This document shows, in pieces, positions 1-7,792 of a stretch of 64,000 bases of DNA (the first letter of the stretch is position 1; each line of letters begins with the position of its first letter). The DNA comes from Pusillimonas sp. TS35. GTDB taxonomy: Bacteria > Pseudomonadota > Gammaproteobacteria > Burkholderiales > Burkholderiaceae_B. The DNA lies in NCBI RefSeq assembly GCF_009857885.1, contig NZ_WWER01000003.1, positions 124,001 to 188,000 on the forward strand, given 5' to 3'. Under the pieces are notes generated by a model. It was not told the origin of the DNA. It worked only from the letters and a program-made list of their open reading frames with translations, and made no database searches. The position numbers were made by a program, and so were the translations under genes.

Positions 1-627
1 ATCGGCAAAGTCGGCACCAGCGGCCTGGTGCTGCTGGCCCGGCCCGACCTGAAGGTCGACACGCTCGCTGACGTACTGAAGCTGGCCCGCGACAAACCAG
101 GCAGCCTGTCATACGGCATCCCTGGCAGCGGCTCGCTCTTTCACCTGGTGATGGAAAAGATCAAGGCGGACGCCGGTGTCGATATCGCTGCGATCCCTTA
201 TCGCGGCGCGGGGCAGGCCAGCACCGACTTGATGGGCGGCCAGATCGACCTGGCGCTGCTCGGCTTGCCGGCCATGCTGCCACACATTGCCGCCAAAAAA
301 CTGAACGCGCTGGCGGTAACGAGCGCCACACCGGACATTGGTAATCCGGCCATCCCTGTGGCAGCCAAGACGGCCGGCCTGCAAGGCATCGACTACACCA
401 TCTGGACCGGGCTGTTCGCGCCCAAAGGCACGCCCGCGCCGATCAAGGAGCGCCTGAACACCGAGCTGCGCGCGATTCTGGCGGAACCGGCAATTGTCGA
501 GACCTACCGCAAGATGGGCGTGGAAGTAGCCGCACCACAATCAGTCGCGGAGTTCTCCACATTCGTGGCCAACGATACCGAGCGCCTGCGCAAGGATATC
601 CAACAGACTAAGTTCCAGCCGGAATAA
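1..627 (+). CDS. Bug/TctC-family tripartite tricarboxylate transporter solute-binding protein (C-terminal part)
   Basis: The frame is open from the first base, so the start and the signal peptide lie outside the window; 208 residues remain. The segments GKVGTSGLVLLARPDLKVDT, PYRGAGQASTDLMGGQIDL and LFAPKGTPAPIKERLN are hallmark stretches of the Bug family, which binds small carboxylates in the periplasm for TctAB-type transporters. The PYRGAG motif sits in the ligand-binding half of the fold. No tctA or tctB follows, so this looks like an orphan receptor, as is common in Bordetella relatives. The ligand cannot be inferred. Confidence 0.9.
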   Translation: MGKVGTSGLVLLARPDLKVDTLADVLKLARDKPGSLSYGIPGSGSLFHLVMEKIKADAGVDIAAIPYRGAGQASTDLMGGQIDLALLGLPAMLPHIAAKKLNALAVTSATPDIGNPAIPVAAKTAGLQGIDYTIWTGLFAPKGTPAPIKERLNTELRAILAEPAIVETYRKMGVEVAAPQSVAEFSTFVANDTERLRKDIQQTKFQPE

Positions 628-741
628 GCGCATCTGTATGCCGCGCCTTTGCTGTGCAGTTGTAAGCGCGGCGGCCCCCCGCGGATTGATGCGTCACGCC
701 GCGCCGTAGTTTGACTGAATCTGTGAGCGCGGCGCCCCCCG

Positions 742-747
742 TATAAT
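742..747 (+). promoter_or_regulatory. Possible -10 element upstream of dgkA
   Basis: A perfect TATAAT lies 92 bp before the dgkA start. No good -35 hexamer sits 16-18 bp upstream. A TTGACT at 711-716 is 25 bp away, which is too far for a standard sigma-70 promoter. The assignment is tentative. Confidence 0.3.
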
Positions 748-838
748 CCACGCAGGCTCCGAAGACGTGCGCATGCGGCGCAAACCCGCGCCACTTTCGG
801 CTCCGCGTGAACCATGTACGGGGAAACCAAAGCACAGC

Positions 839-1225
839 ATGCACTCTTCCTATAAAAGCAAAGGCGGCCTGGCCCGCCTCGTTAACGCGGCACGTTACTC
901 GATGCAGGGGTTGGCGGCGGCCTGTCGGCATGAAGCGGCGTTTCGCCAGGAGCTTTTGCTGGTTGTTGCGCTGCTGCCTTTGGCGCTCTGGCTGGGCCAT
1001 ACTTGGCTGGAAGTGGCGCTGCTTGTGGCGTCGCTGATTTTCGTACTGATTGTCGAGCTGATCAATTCGGCCATCGAGGCGCTGGCCGACAAGATTACAA
1101 CCGAGCACCACCCCTTGATCGGCCGTGCCAAAGACTTGGGCAGCGCCGCCGTGTTGCTGTCGCTGGCACTGGCGGCCATTGTATGGGCCGGCATCATCGC
1201 TTCGCACGTAGCCTCGGCCGTATAA
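839..1225 (+). CDS. dgkA: Diacylglycerol kinase (prokaryotic, DgkA type)
   Basis: A 128-residue inner-membrane enzyme that phosphorylates diacylglycerol to phosphatidate and so recycles lipid from membrane-derived oligosaccharide synthesis. Three hydrophobic helices are visible near residues 39-53, 57-75 and 103-122. The family signature ELINSAIEALADK is at 73-85 and KDLGSAAV at 98-105; both are catalytic and metal-binding segments in the E. coli enzyme. I chose the ATG at 839 because the product then has family length. An in-frame extension to 767 would add a charged, non-conserved leader. The gene stands alone between the Bug fragment and pyrF. Confidence 0.93.
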   Translation: MHSSYKSKGGLARLVNAARYSMQGLAAACRHEAAFRQELLLVVALLPLALWLGHTWLEVALLVASLIFVLIVELINSAIEALADKITTEHHPLIGRAKDLGSAAVLLSLALAAIVWAGIIASHVASAV

Positions 1226-1330
1226 ATACCGGTAGGCAAACCGCCCTGCTGGTCTTCGCGCATGGCCGGAGCAATTCTGCGCCCGCCAACACAGCAACCC
1301 ACGCCGTCTGCGCCACCCGGGCCGCTTCAC

Positions 1331-1336
1331 TATAAT
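1331..1336 (+). promoter_or_regulatory. Possible -10 element upstream of pyrF
   Basis: TATAAT occurs 40 bp before the pyrF start, a suitable distance for a short leader. No recognisable -35 hexamer lies 17 bp upstream, so this rests on the -10 alone. Confidence 0.3.
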
Positions 1337-1375
1337 CAAGCGATTACCCGACGGATCAATTTCCCCGTGCCAAAC

Positions 1376-2197
1376 ATGTCTTTCACTCAAAAACTCGAAC
1401 ACGCCTGGGCCAGCAGCGGCTCGCTGCTCACGGTGGGCCTGGACCCCGATCCGCAACGGTTTCCCGCCGAACTCAGCGGCCGCCCCGATGCGGTGTTCGA
1501 GTTCTGCAAAGCCATTGTGGATGTCACGGCGCCCTACGCCTGTGCAATCAAGCCGCAAATTGCTTACTTTTCATCGGTGCGTGCCGAAGAACAGCTCGAA
1601 GCGCTGTGCGATTATGTGCACGAGTATCATCCTCACCTGCCCGTCGTGCTCGACGCCAAGCGCGGCGATATCGGCTCGACGGCCGAGCAATACGCGCGCG
1701 AAGCATTCGAGCGTTATCAAGCAGACGCTGTCACGGTAAACCCCTACATGGGTTTTGACAGCGTCGAACCTTACCTGGCCTGGAACAGCAAAGGCATTAT
1801 CGTGCTGTGCCGCACCTCCAACCGCGGCGGTTCAGACCTCCAATTCATCAAATCGGAAGACGGCACGCCACTCTATCTGCACGTAGCGGGCCTGGTGGCG
1901 GATCGCTGGAACACCAATGGCCAATGCGCGCTGGTGGTGGGCGCGACCTTTCCAGAAGAAATTGCGAAGGTACGCGCACGCGTGGGAGACATGCCGCTGC
2001 TGATCCCGGGCATTGGCGCCCAAGGCGGCGATATCCCGGCCACCGTAGCGGCAGGCCGCAACAGGCATGGCACCGGAATGATGATCAACTCGTCGCGCAC
2101 CATCCTGTATGCCAGCGGCGGCGATGACTGGCGCGAGGCCGCAGCACGCGCCGCCCGCGCCACGCGCGACGCTATCAACGCGGCGCGTACAGCCTGA
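1376..2197 (+). CDS. pyrF: Orotidine 5'-phosphate decarboxylase (type 2)
   Basis: Catalyses the last step of UMP synthesis, decarboxylation of OMP. The 273-residue length and the signature [12 protein letters not shown] (92-103), which carries the catalytic Asp-Lys-Asp residues, identify the longer type 2 PyrF found in Mycobacterium, Myxococcus and many betaproteobacteria. The ATG at 1376 starts [11 protein letters not shown], the normal beginning of this family. Upstream in-frame codons to 1262 encode a proline-rich stretch that is not part of the fold. Convergent with pncC; 95 bp separate the two stop codons. Confidence 0.95.
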   Translation: MSFTQKLEHAWASSGSLLTVGLDPDPQRFPAELSGRPDAVFEFCKAIVDVTAPYACAIKPQIAYFSSVRAEEQLEALCDYVHEYHPHLPVVLDAKRGDIGSTAEQYAREAFERYQADAVTVNPYMGFDSVEPYLAWNSKGIIVLCRTSNRGGSDLQFIKSEDGTPLYLHVAGLVADRWNTNGQCALVVGATFPEEIAKVRARVGDMPLLIPGIGAQGGDIPATVAAGRNRHGTGMMINSSRTILYASGGDDWREAAARAARATRDAINAARTA

Positions 2198-2240
2198 CAC
2201 AACCCCAACATCGCCCAGGGGCAGCGTTGGACGCGGCAGT

Positions 2241-2264
2241 GCATGCCTCATGTGTACGGCATGC
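2241..2264. other. Hairpin between convergent pyrF and pncC
   Basis: GCATGCC (2241-2247) and GGCATGC (2258-2264) form a 7-bp stem with a 10-nt loop in the gap between two convergent genes. There is no T-tract on either side, so it is at best a weak or Rho-assisted transcription end. Confidence 0.3.
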
Positions 2265-2292
2265 GTCGAGCGCCGCCATGCCGGTGCGCGAC

Positions 2293-2805
2293 CTATAAGG
2301 GTGCAGGCAGCAAATCGAGCGCAGTCCGCAGGGCGAAGTCCACCGCTGCGCGCCGGATGGCGGCGCGATCTCCTTCAAAGATTTTTGTGGCGGCACGCGT
2401 GGTGACGCCGCCCAGCGTGCGTTGTGCGAAACCGAAGCAAACCATGCCCACCGGCTTGCCAGGCGTTCCGCCATCGGGCCCGGCGATGCCGGTGACAGAA
2501 ACGGCCAGATGCGCGGGCGTCGCCGCCTCGAGCACACCCGAAGCCATCTCCATCGCGGTTTCCTCGCTGACGGCACCAAAGCGTTCAAGCGTATCTTCGC
2601 TGACGCCCAACTGCTCGACCTTGGCCCTGTTGCTGTAAGTGACGAAACCGAGATCGAACCACTGGCTGGCGCCAGCAGTGTCTGTCATTGCCGCCGCCAG
2701 CAGGCCGCCTGTGCACGATTCGGCGCAGGCAAACATCCAGCCCTTGTCGACCAGCCGCTGGCCCAATAGTGCGGCCAGCCCCTGTTCTTTTTCGTTGAGT
2801 CGCAT
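2293..2805 (-). CDS. pncC: Nicotinamide-nucleotide amidohydrolase (CinA C-terminal domain, stand-alone)
   Basis: A 170-residue stand-alone CinA C-terminal domain, which deamidates NMN to nicotinate mononucleotide for NAD salvage. CAESCTGG (27-34) contains the catalytic serine region, and VTGIAGPDGG (104-113) plus the following PGKPVG are the second family motif. The N-terminal MoaB-like domain of full-length CinA is absent, as in E. coli YgaD/PncC. It is the last gene of the ribBA-to-pncC minus-strand run, 15 bp after pgpA, so probably co-transcribed. Confidence 0.92.
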   Translation of the reverse strand: MRLNEKEQGLAALLGQRLVDKGWMFACAESCTGGLLAAAMTDTAGASQWFDLGFVTYSNRAKVEQLGVSEDTLERFGAVSEETAMEMASGVLEAATPAHLAVSVTGIAGPDGGTPGKPVGMVCFGFAQRTLGGVTTRAATKIFEGDRAAIRRAAVDFALRTALDLLPAPL

Positions 2806-2820
2806 GTCGGCCCCCGAGTA

Positions 2821-3345
2821 TTATGCGAACAGCCCAAAACGTACCAATATGGCCATGGCGAGCAGCGCGTATGCTGCCGCGATCAGATCGTCGAACATGA
2901 CACCAAAGCCATTTTTGATACGGCGATCGAAATAGCGTATGGGAGGCGGTTTGACGATGTCAAAGGCCCTGAACAGCACAAAGGCCGCCAGTTGGGCGTC
3001 CCAGGTAGCGGGCACCAGCCACAACACCAGCCAGAACGCCACGATTTCATCCCAAACCATGCCGCCGTGATCCGGCTGGCCGAGCTCTTGCCCGGTGCGC
3101 TGGCATACCCAGCAACCCAACGCGAATGCCACCGCCAAGGCAACGCCTATGCCGATGTCTGGCAGCCGCGCTACGAGCAGCACCCACAGGAGCCAGCCGC
3201 ACAGCGTGCCCCAGGTGCCCGGCGCTGGACGCAGCAAGCCGCTACCCAGGCCGAAGGCAAGCGTGCGAGGTATAGATGCAAATACCCAAGAAGCGCCGGG
3301 ACGGTTGGCGAATTTATCGTTTGAGGTTGGCGAAGGAGCCGGCAT
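2821..3345 (-). CDS. pgpA: Phosphatidylglycerophosphatase A
   Basis: A 174-residue inner-membrane phosphatase that converts phosphatidylglycerophosphate to phosphatidylglycerol. The PgpA motifs are present: HGGMVWDE (93-100), FDIVKPPPIRYFDRR (128-142) and GFGVMFDDLIAA (146-157), with the acidic metal ligands conserved. Hydrophobic segments near 45-80, 101-125 and 153-172 give the expected membrane topology. It lies 26 bp after thiL; the thiL-pgpA pair is a widespread proteobacterial arrangement. Confidence 0.94.
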   Translation of the reverse strand: MPAPSPTSNDKFANRPGASWVFASIPRTLAFGLGSGLLRPAPGTWGTLCGWLLWVLLVARLPDIGIGVALAVAFALGCWVCQRTGQELGQPDHGGMVWDEIVAFWLVLWLVPATWDAQLAAFVLFRAFDIVKPPPIRYFDRRIKNGFGVMFDDLIAAAYALLAMAILVRFGLFA

Positions 3346-3371
3346 GGTCGGAAAGGCGGTCAGCGCCCGTG

Positions 3372-4331
3372 TCAGGAAAAATGATCGAAGCCGCCACGCC
3401 CGACGGCGATAGCGGCGCCATGGGAATCAAGCACCCGCAGCCCTTCGCCAGCGTGTATCGTGCCCACGCGCGTAGCGCGCACACCGGCATGTTTCGCCAG
3501 TGAGACAATGGCTGCGCGCCGGGATTCTGGTGCCGTAAAGCATAGTTGATAGACATCGCCGCCCGCCAGCACGGCGTCGCGCACAACCGCGGCATCCAGG
3601 CTTCGCAGTGCGGGATCCACGGGCAGCAGCGCCTCATGCAGGGTTGCGCCGCATTGGCTGGCCGTGAGGATGTGGCCCAGATCTTGCACCAGACCATCGG
3701 AGATATCCAGGGCTGCGTGTGCAACGCCGCCCAGCTTCTGTGCAAAACCCCAAGGCGGCATGGGGCGCTCGAGCGCTCCGCGCGTAGCGGCAAGCAGCGC
3801 ATCATTGGCCGGCAGGTTTCCCTGAAGCAGGCGCAGGGCGACATCCGGCGCGCCCAGCGCCCCTGTGACCCAGATATCGTCGCCCTGCCGTGCGGCGCCG
3901 CGCCGCAGCGCATGATGGGGCTTCACCTGCCCCAGTACAGTGACGCTAACCGCAATGCCTTGTGGACTGCCAGTGGTGTCACCGCCGATCAACGGGCAAC
4001 TGGCCTGCTTGGCAAAGTCATGAAAGCCGCCCGCAAACGCTGTGAGCCAGCCGTGGTCGATGTGTGGCAGCGATAAGCCCAGCAAGCAGCCCAGCGGCTG
4101 CGCCCCCATGGCGGCAAGATCGGAAACATTGACCGCCAGCGCCTTGTGCCCCAACGCCGCTGGATCGGCATCGGAAAAGAAATGGCGCCCTTCGATCAGC
4201 ATGTCGGTGCTGGTAGCCAGCAGATGGCCGGGCGCCACCGGCAACAGGGCGCAGTCGTCGCCAACGCCCAACACACCCGGCGGCGCCGGGCGCGTGAAAT
4301 ACTGGGCGATGAGATCGAATTCGCCGCTCAA
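3372..4331 (-). CDS. thiL: Thiamine-monophosphate kinase
   Basis: Phosphorylates thiamine monophosphate to thiamine diphosphate with ATP. Family motifs are GVGDDCA (22-28), DMLIEGRHF (43-51), [10 protein letters not shown] (68-77) and GGDTTG (116-121), all Mg/ATP-binding elements. I place the start at a TTG (4331) because translation from it gives [12 protein letters not shown], the exact family N-terminus, and no ATG or GTG is suitably placed. The TTG overlaps the nusB stop in the tetranucleotide TTGA, implying translational coupling. The same frame stays open further upstream, but that part lies inside nusB and is not homologous. 319 residues. Confidence 0.93.
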   Translation of the reverse strand: MSGEFDLIAQYFTRPAPPGVLGVGDDCALLPVAPGHLLATSTDMLIEGRHFFSDADPAALGHKALAVNVSDLAAMGAQPLGCLLGLSLPHIDHGWLTAFAGGFHDFAKQASCPLIGGDTTGSPQGIAVSVTVLGQVKPHHALRRGAARQGDDIWVTGALGAPDVALRLLQGNLPANDALLAATRGALERPMPPWGFAQKLGGVAHAALDISDGLVQDLGHILTASQCGATLHEALLPVDPALRSLDAAVVRDAVLAGGDVYQLCFTAPESRRAAIVSLAKHAGVRATRVGTIHAGEGLRVLDSHGAAIAVGRGGFDHFS

Positions 4332-4867
4332 CGGGCCTGATGCCCCGAACGACGCGCAGCCGCCGCGTTGACTTCGGCGGCACGCACATCGGCAGCCATT
4401 TTGTCGAGCACGCCATTGACGAACTTGAAGCCATCGGTGCCACCGAACGACTTGGCCAGTTCGACCGCTTCGTTGATGGCCACCTTGTAGGGCACCTCGA
4501 CGTGGTGGACGAGCTCGAAGCTGCCGATGAGCAAAATGGCGTGCTCGACGGGCGAGAGCTCGTCGAGCGGACGGTCGACATGCGGCATGAAGCGCTCGCG
4601 CAAGGCGGGCGCCTCGCGCATGACGCCATGCAGCAGTGTTTTGTACCACGAGGCGTCTGCCTCGGAAAATTCTTCATCGTCGCGGATGTGTGCGTCGATC
4701 GCGCCGGCCTCTTGCAGGCCATCGGCCCCTCGCAGCAGCCATGCATAAATGCCCTGCAGCGCGAATTCGCGCGCCCTGCGGCGCGCGCTGCGTGGATTGG
4801 GCCGCGGCGCGCCCCCCTGGGCGCCCTGCGTATTACCTGTTGTCAAGATCTTCGTCCTCGTCTTCAT
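4328..4867 (-). CDS. nusB: Transcription antitermination factor NusB
   Basis: Helical RNA-binding protein that pairs with NusE (ribosomal protein S10) at boxA in rRNA antitermination. The conserved [16 protein letters not shown] segment near the N-terminus, [18 protein letters not shown] in the middle and [19 protein letters not shown] near the C-terminus identify it. The start is uncertain. The ATG at 4867 gives 179 residues, and a TTG at 4846 gives 172. Both lie inside the end of ribH, so nusB overlaps ribH by up to 35 nt in another frame. The ribH-nusB order is common in bacteria. Confidence 0.92.
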   Translation of the reverse strand: MKTRTKILTTGNTQGAQGGAPRPNPRSARRRAREFALQGIYAWLLRGADGLQEAGAIDAHIRDDEEFSEADASWYKTLLHGVMREAPALRERFMPHVDRPLDELSPVEHAILLIGSFELVHHVEVPYKVAINEAVELAKSFGGTDGFKFVNGVLDKMAADVRAAEVNAAAARRSGHQAR

Positions 4868-5384
4868 CATCGAAGTCGTCGTCTTCGTCGTCTTCGTCTT
4901 CGTCGTAATCGTCTTCATCTTCCTCGGGCTCGAGCGCGGCCACGAGGTTGGCCATTTCGACCGCGGTGCGGGCGCAATCGCGGCCTTTTTCAGCGGCGCG
5001 CACCTGCGCCTGCTCGTCGGTTTCGGTGGTGAGCACCCCATTGGCAACCGGAATGCCGGTTTCGAGGGCGACACGGCTGATGGCCGCCGCGCTTTCATTG
5101 CTGACGATTTCAAAGTGGTAGGTTTCGCCCCGGATGACCGCACCGAGGGCGATGAGCGCGTCGAACTCGAAGGTTTCCGCCATTTGGGCCAGCGTGACGC
5201 CGAGTTCGAGCGCACCGGGTACCGACACAACCATGACATCGCGTTCGTCAACCCCGAGCTCGCCGAGCTGGGACAGGCATGCGTCGAGCTCGGCCATGCC
5301 GATTTCCTCGTTGAATCTCGCCCGCACAATACCGATGTGCAGGCCTTCCCCGTTCAAGTCGGGAGCCATGGTGTAGGGATTCAT
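4833..5384 (-). CDS. ribH: 6,7-dimethyl-8-ribityllumazine synthase with long acidic tail
   Basis: Condenses 5-amino-6-ribitylaminouracil with dihydroxybutanone phosphate, the penultimate step of riboflavin synthesis. RARFNEEI (21-28), SVPGALELG (54-62) and [12 protein letters not shown] (81-92) are the substrate-binding motifs; His90 is the conserved catalytic histidine. The normal fold ends near residue 151. It is followed by a 32-residue tail in which 26 residues are Asp or Glu, making the protein 183 residues instead of about 150-160. The tail-coding DNA also contains the nusB start. It lies 24 bp downstream of ribBA, so the two are probably co-transcribed. Confidence 0.94.
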   Translation of the reverse strand: MNPYTMAPDLNGEGLHIGIVRARFNEEIGMAELDACLSQLGELGVDERDVMVVSVPGALELGVTLAQMAETFEFDALIALGAVIRGETYHFEIVSNESAAAISRVALETGIPVANGVLTTETDEQAQVRAAEKGRDCARTAVEMANLVAALEPEEDEDDYDEDEDDEDDDFDDEDEDEDLDNR

Positions 5385-5408
5385 AGTGGATTTCCTGTCG
5401 TGAAGGGT

Positions 5409-6575
5409 TCAGGGAGCGGGAGGAACACTATCGTAACCTGTTATTGTGAGCGAAAAACCCGTCATGCTTGGCATTTTTCTGGGTTTGGCCAGCAGGCGCG
5501 CCTTGCCGACGTTGAGATCGCGCATGATCTGGGCGCCGATGCCATAGGTGCGCAGGCCGTATCGGCTTTCGCGGTCGGACAACTGCGTATCTTGCGCGGG
5601 CGGCTGGTTCCAGGCCTCGACCAAGTTGTACACGAGGTCGGGCGCGCCCTGGCAGTTGAGCATGATCAGCACGCCGCTGGGGGCGGCGGCGATGGCGCGC
5701 AGTGCGCTGCCTATGCTCCAGCTGTGCGAGGTGGCGCCCTCGAACAGCACGTCGATCAGGCTGGTGGGCTCGTGCACGCGGACCAGGGTTTCGACATCGG
5801 GCTGGATGTTGCCATGGGCAAGCGCCAGGTGCAGCGCACCCGAGGCGAGGTCTTTGTAGGCCACGGCGCGAAATTCGCCCCACGGGGTGACCACATCACG
5901 GGCAGCCAGGCGTTCAACCATGGATTCGTGCTCGCTGCGGTACTGGATGAGATCGGCAATGGTTCCGATCTTGAGCCCATGCTCGCGCGCGAACAGCTTG
6001 AGATCGGGCAGGCGCGCCATGGTGCCATCAGGCTTGAGGATTTCGCAGATGACCGCGGCGGGCGTAAGGCCCGCCAGCGCGGTGAGATCGCACCCCGCCT
6101 CGGTATGGCCAGCGCGCACCAGCACGCCGCCCTTGACAGCTTGCACCGGAAAGATATGGCCGGGCTGGACGAGGTCGGATGGCCTGGCATCGCGTGCCAC
6201 CGCCACTTGGATGGTGCGGGCGCGGTCGGCTGCGGAGATGCCGGTGTCGACGCCTTCAGCGGCTTCGATGGACATGGTGAAGTTGGTGCCGAAGCGCGTA
6301 CCATTGCGGCTGGCCATGAGCGGCAGCTCGAGCTGGCGGCAGCGTTCTTCGGTGAGGGTGAGGCACACCAGGCCACGCGCATGGGTGACCATGAAATTGA
6401 TGGCCTCGGGGGTGACGTACTCGGCCGCCATGACCAGGTCGCCCTCGTTTTCGCGGTCTTCTTCGTCGACCAGAATAACCAGCCGGCCAGCGCGCAGCTC
6501 GGCGATGATTTCAGTTACCGGGGATATGTCGGCCCCTTGGCCGGCGTCTGCGGTAAGGATGGAAGCGTTGCTCAT
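5409..6575 (-). CDS. ribBA: 3,4-dihydroxy-2-butanone-4-phosphate synthase with degenerate GTP cyclohydrolase II-like domain
   Basis: Residues 15-210 are a complete RibB domain that makes 3,4-dihydroxy-2-butanone 4-phosphate from ribulose 5-phosphate. VDEEDRENEGDL (36-47) and AGHTEAGCDL (155-164) hold the acidic and histidine active-site residues. Residues 215-388 match the RibA fold, but the zinc-binding cysteine motif of active GTP cyclohydrolase II is replaced by RVHEPTSLIDVL (266-277), with no cysteines. The C-terminal half is therefore probably not a cyclohydrolase, and a separate ribA is expected elsewhere. Start chosen at 6575 (MSNASILTAD), with AGGG ahead of the ATG. 388 residues. Confidence 0.93.
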   Translation of the reverse strand: MSNASILTADAGQGADISPVTEIIAELRAGRLVILVDEEDRENEGDLVMAAEYVTPEAINFMVTHARGLVCLTLTEERCRQLELPLMASRNGTRFGTNFTMSIEAAEGVDTGISAADRARTIQVAVARDARPSDLVQPGHIFPVQAVKGGVLVRAGHTEAGCDLTALAGLTPAAVICEILKPDGTMARLPDLKLFAREHGLKIGTIADLIQYRSEHESMVERLAARDVVTPWGEFRAVAYKDLASGALHLALAHGNIQPDVETLVRVHEPTSLIDVLFEGATSHSWSIGSALRAIAAAPSGVLIMLNCQGAPDLVYNLVEAWNQPPAQDTQLSDRESRYGLRTYGIGAQIMRDLNVGKARLLAKPRKMPSMTGFSLTITGYDSVPPAP

Positions 6576-6837
6576 GGTCAGCCCTAGGATAAGTTGGCCC
6601 ATTTTAACCCCGCCGCGCGCGAACTTCCGGGGCGCGGCCACCGGGCACCAGCGCGCGATGGCACCCGCGCCGCGCTCCAGTGTGCATGTGCCCCGTGTAC
6701 AGTCCCCCATACAGTCCCCCACATTTGGGGCACTGCGCCACGCGGCATGGCGGCGCCATTTGCGTATATAGTGTGCGATCAGCGCCAGGGTGCGCCTGCG
6801 CTATCCCCCCGCCCCCGACAGCCTTGAACGAACACCC

Positions 6838-7671
6838 ATGACAGAATCTCCAGACACCGCGTCCGACGGACGGCGCAGCATCCAGTCAGTGGAATCAGGC
6901 TTTCGCCTGCTGCAGGCGCTGGTCGAGGCCGCGGTGCCATTGGCGCTGGGCGACCTTGCCGCGCGCGCGGGCATGAGCTCTTCGCGCGCCCACCCCTATC
7001 TCGTCAGCCTGACTCGTGTGGGCGCAGTCAAACAGGATGCCGCCACTGGCCACTACGAGCTCGGCCCCTTCGCCCTGCAAATGGGCCTGGTGAGCCTGCA
7101 GCGGCTCAACCCCGTGCGGGTGGCGCTCCCCCATGTCGCACGCCTGGCGGGCCTGATCGGCCATACGCTGGCCATTGCCGTGCTGGGCTCCCATGGCCCA
7201 ACCATGATCCACATCACCGAGGCCAGCTATCCGGTCCACGTGAACATGCGTACGGGCACGGTCATGTCCATGCGCTATACGGCCACCGGCCATGTATTTG
7301 CCGCGTGGCTGCCGCCGCGCGTCGCCGCACACTATATTGATCGCGAGATCGGCGATACCGCAGTCGTCACCAGCACCGACGCCCAGCGCCCGGACGACGA
7401 CGAATGGCGCGCACTGATGGCCAGCATCCGTCACGACGGCCTGGCGCGTGCGCTGGGCAACCCGCTGCCGGGCATCGATGCCCTGTCGGTGCCAGTGTTC
7501 GACCATGCCGGCGCCATTTGCCTTGCGCTCACCAGCCTGGGCCCCAGCACGCTCTTCGATGCCAGCCTGGACGGCCCGACAGCCCGCGCTCTGCGCGCGT
7601 GCGCAGACGACATTTCGGCTCAGCTCGGCTACACGGCGCGGGGCGCGCCGGCGGTTGCTTCCCATGGGTGA
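6838..7671 (+). CDS. IclR-family transcriptional regulator
   Basis: A 277-residue regulator with an N-terminal winged helix-turn-helix (RSIQSVESGFRLLQALVE, then LGDLAARAGMSSSRAHPYLV near residues 38-57) and a C-terminal IclR effector domain. GTVMSMRYTATGHVFAAW is the loop that usually lines the effector pocket. The ATG at 6838 gives the standard N-terminus; upstream in-frame codons to 6790 are proline-rich and unlikely. It lies 121 bp upstream of phnD on the same strand and may control that transporter, but this is inference from position. IclR proteins usually bind small organic acids, not phosphonates. Confidence 0.9.
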   Translation: MTESPDTASDGRRSIQSVESGFRLLQALVEAAVPLALGDLAARAGMSSSRAHPYLVSLTRVGAVKQDAATGHYELGPFALQMGLVSLQRLNPVRVALPHVARLAGLIGHTLAIAVLGSHGPTMIHITEASYPVHVNMRTGTVMSMRYTATGHVFAAWLPPRVAAHYIDREIGDTAVVTSTDAQRPDDDEWRALMASIRHDGLARALGNPLPGIDALSVPVFDHAGAICLALTSLGPSTLFDASLDGPTARALRACADDISAQLGYTARGAPAVASHG

Positions 7672-7695
7672 TCGCGCGCCATCACAAGGGTAATC

Positions 7696-7717
7696 CTGGT
7701 TTATTTCTGGTTTGTTT
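7696..7717 (+). promoter_or_regulatory. 11-bp direct repeat upstream of phnD (PHO-box-like geometry)
   Basis: CTGGTTTATTT (7696-7706) is followed immediately by CTGGTTTGTTT (7707-7717). Two 7-mers starting with CTG at an 11-bp period is the layout of a PhoB box (CTGTCAT-N4-CTGTCAT), but the 7-mer matches at only four of seven positions. It could instead be the IclR operator. Confidence 0.35.
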
Positions 7718-7792
7718 CAGATATCATGGGCTTGCGTTACAAAACACCATATAGAACAACGCCAAGAACAACGATACCAAGGAGACTCGACC

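Noticed and set aside
711-747. Full sigma-70 promoter TTGACT/TATAAT for dgkA
   Set aside because: The spacer is 25 bp, too long for a functional pair, so only the -10 is reported, with low confidence.
4749-6587. A 612-codon open frame on the plus strand opposite ribH and ribBA
   Set aside because: It is antisense to two well-conserved genes, its product has no recognisable fold, and long antisense frames are common in GC-rich DNA.
6576-6790. FMN riboswitch upstream of ribBA
   Set aside because: I looked for the conserved RFN core segments on the minus strand and did not see them; only a short CAGTCCCCCA duplication is present.
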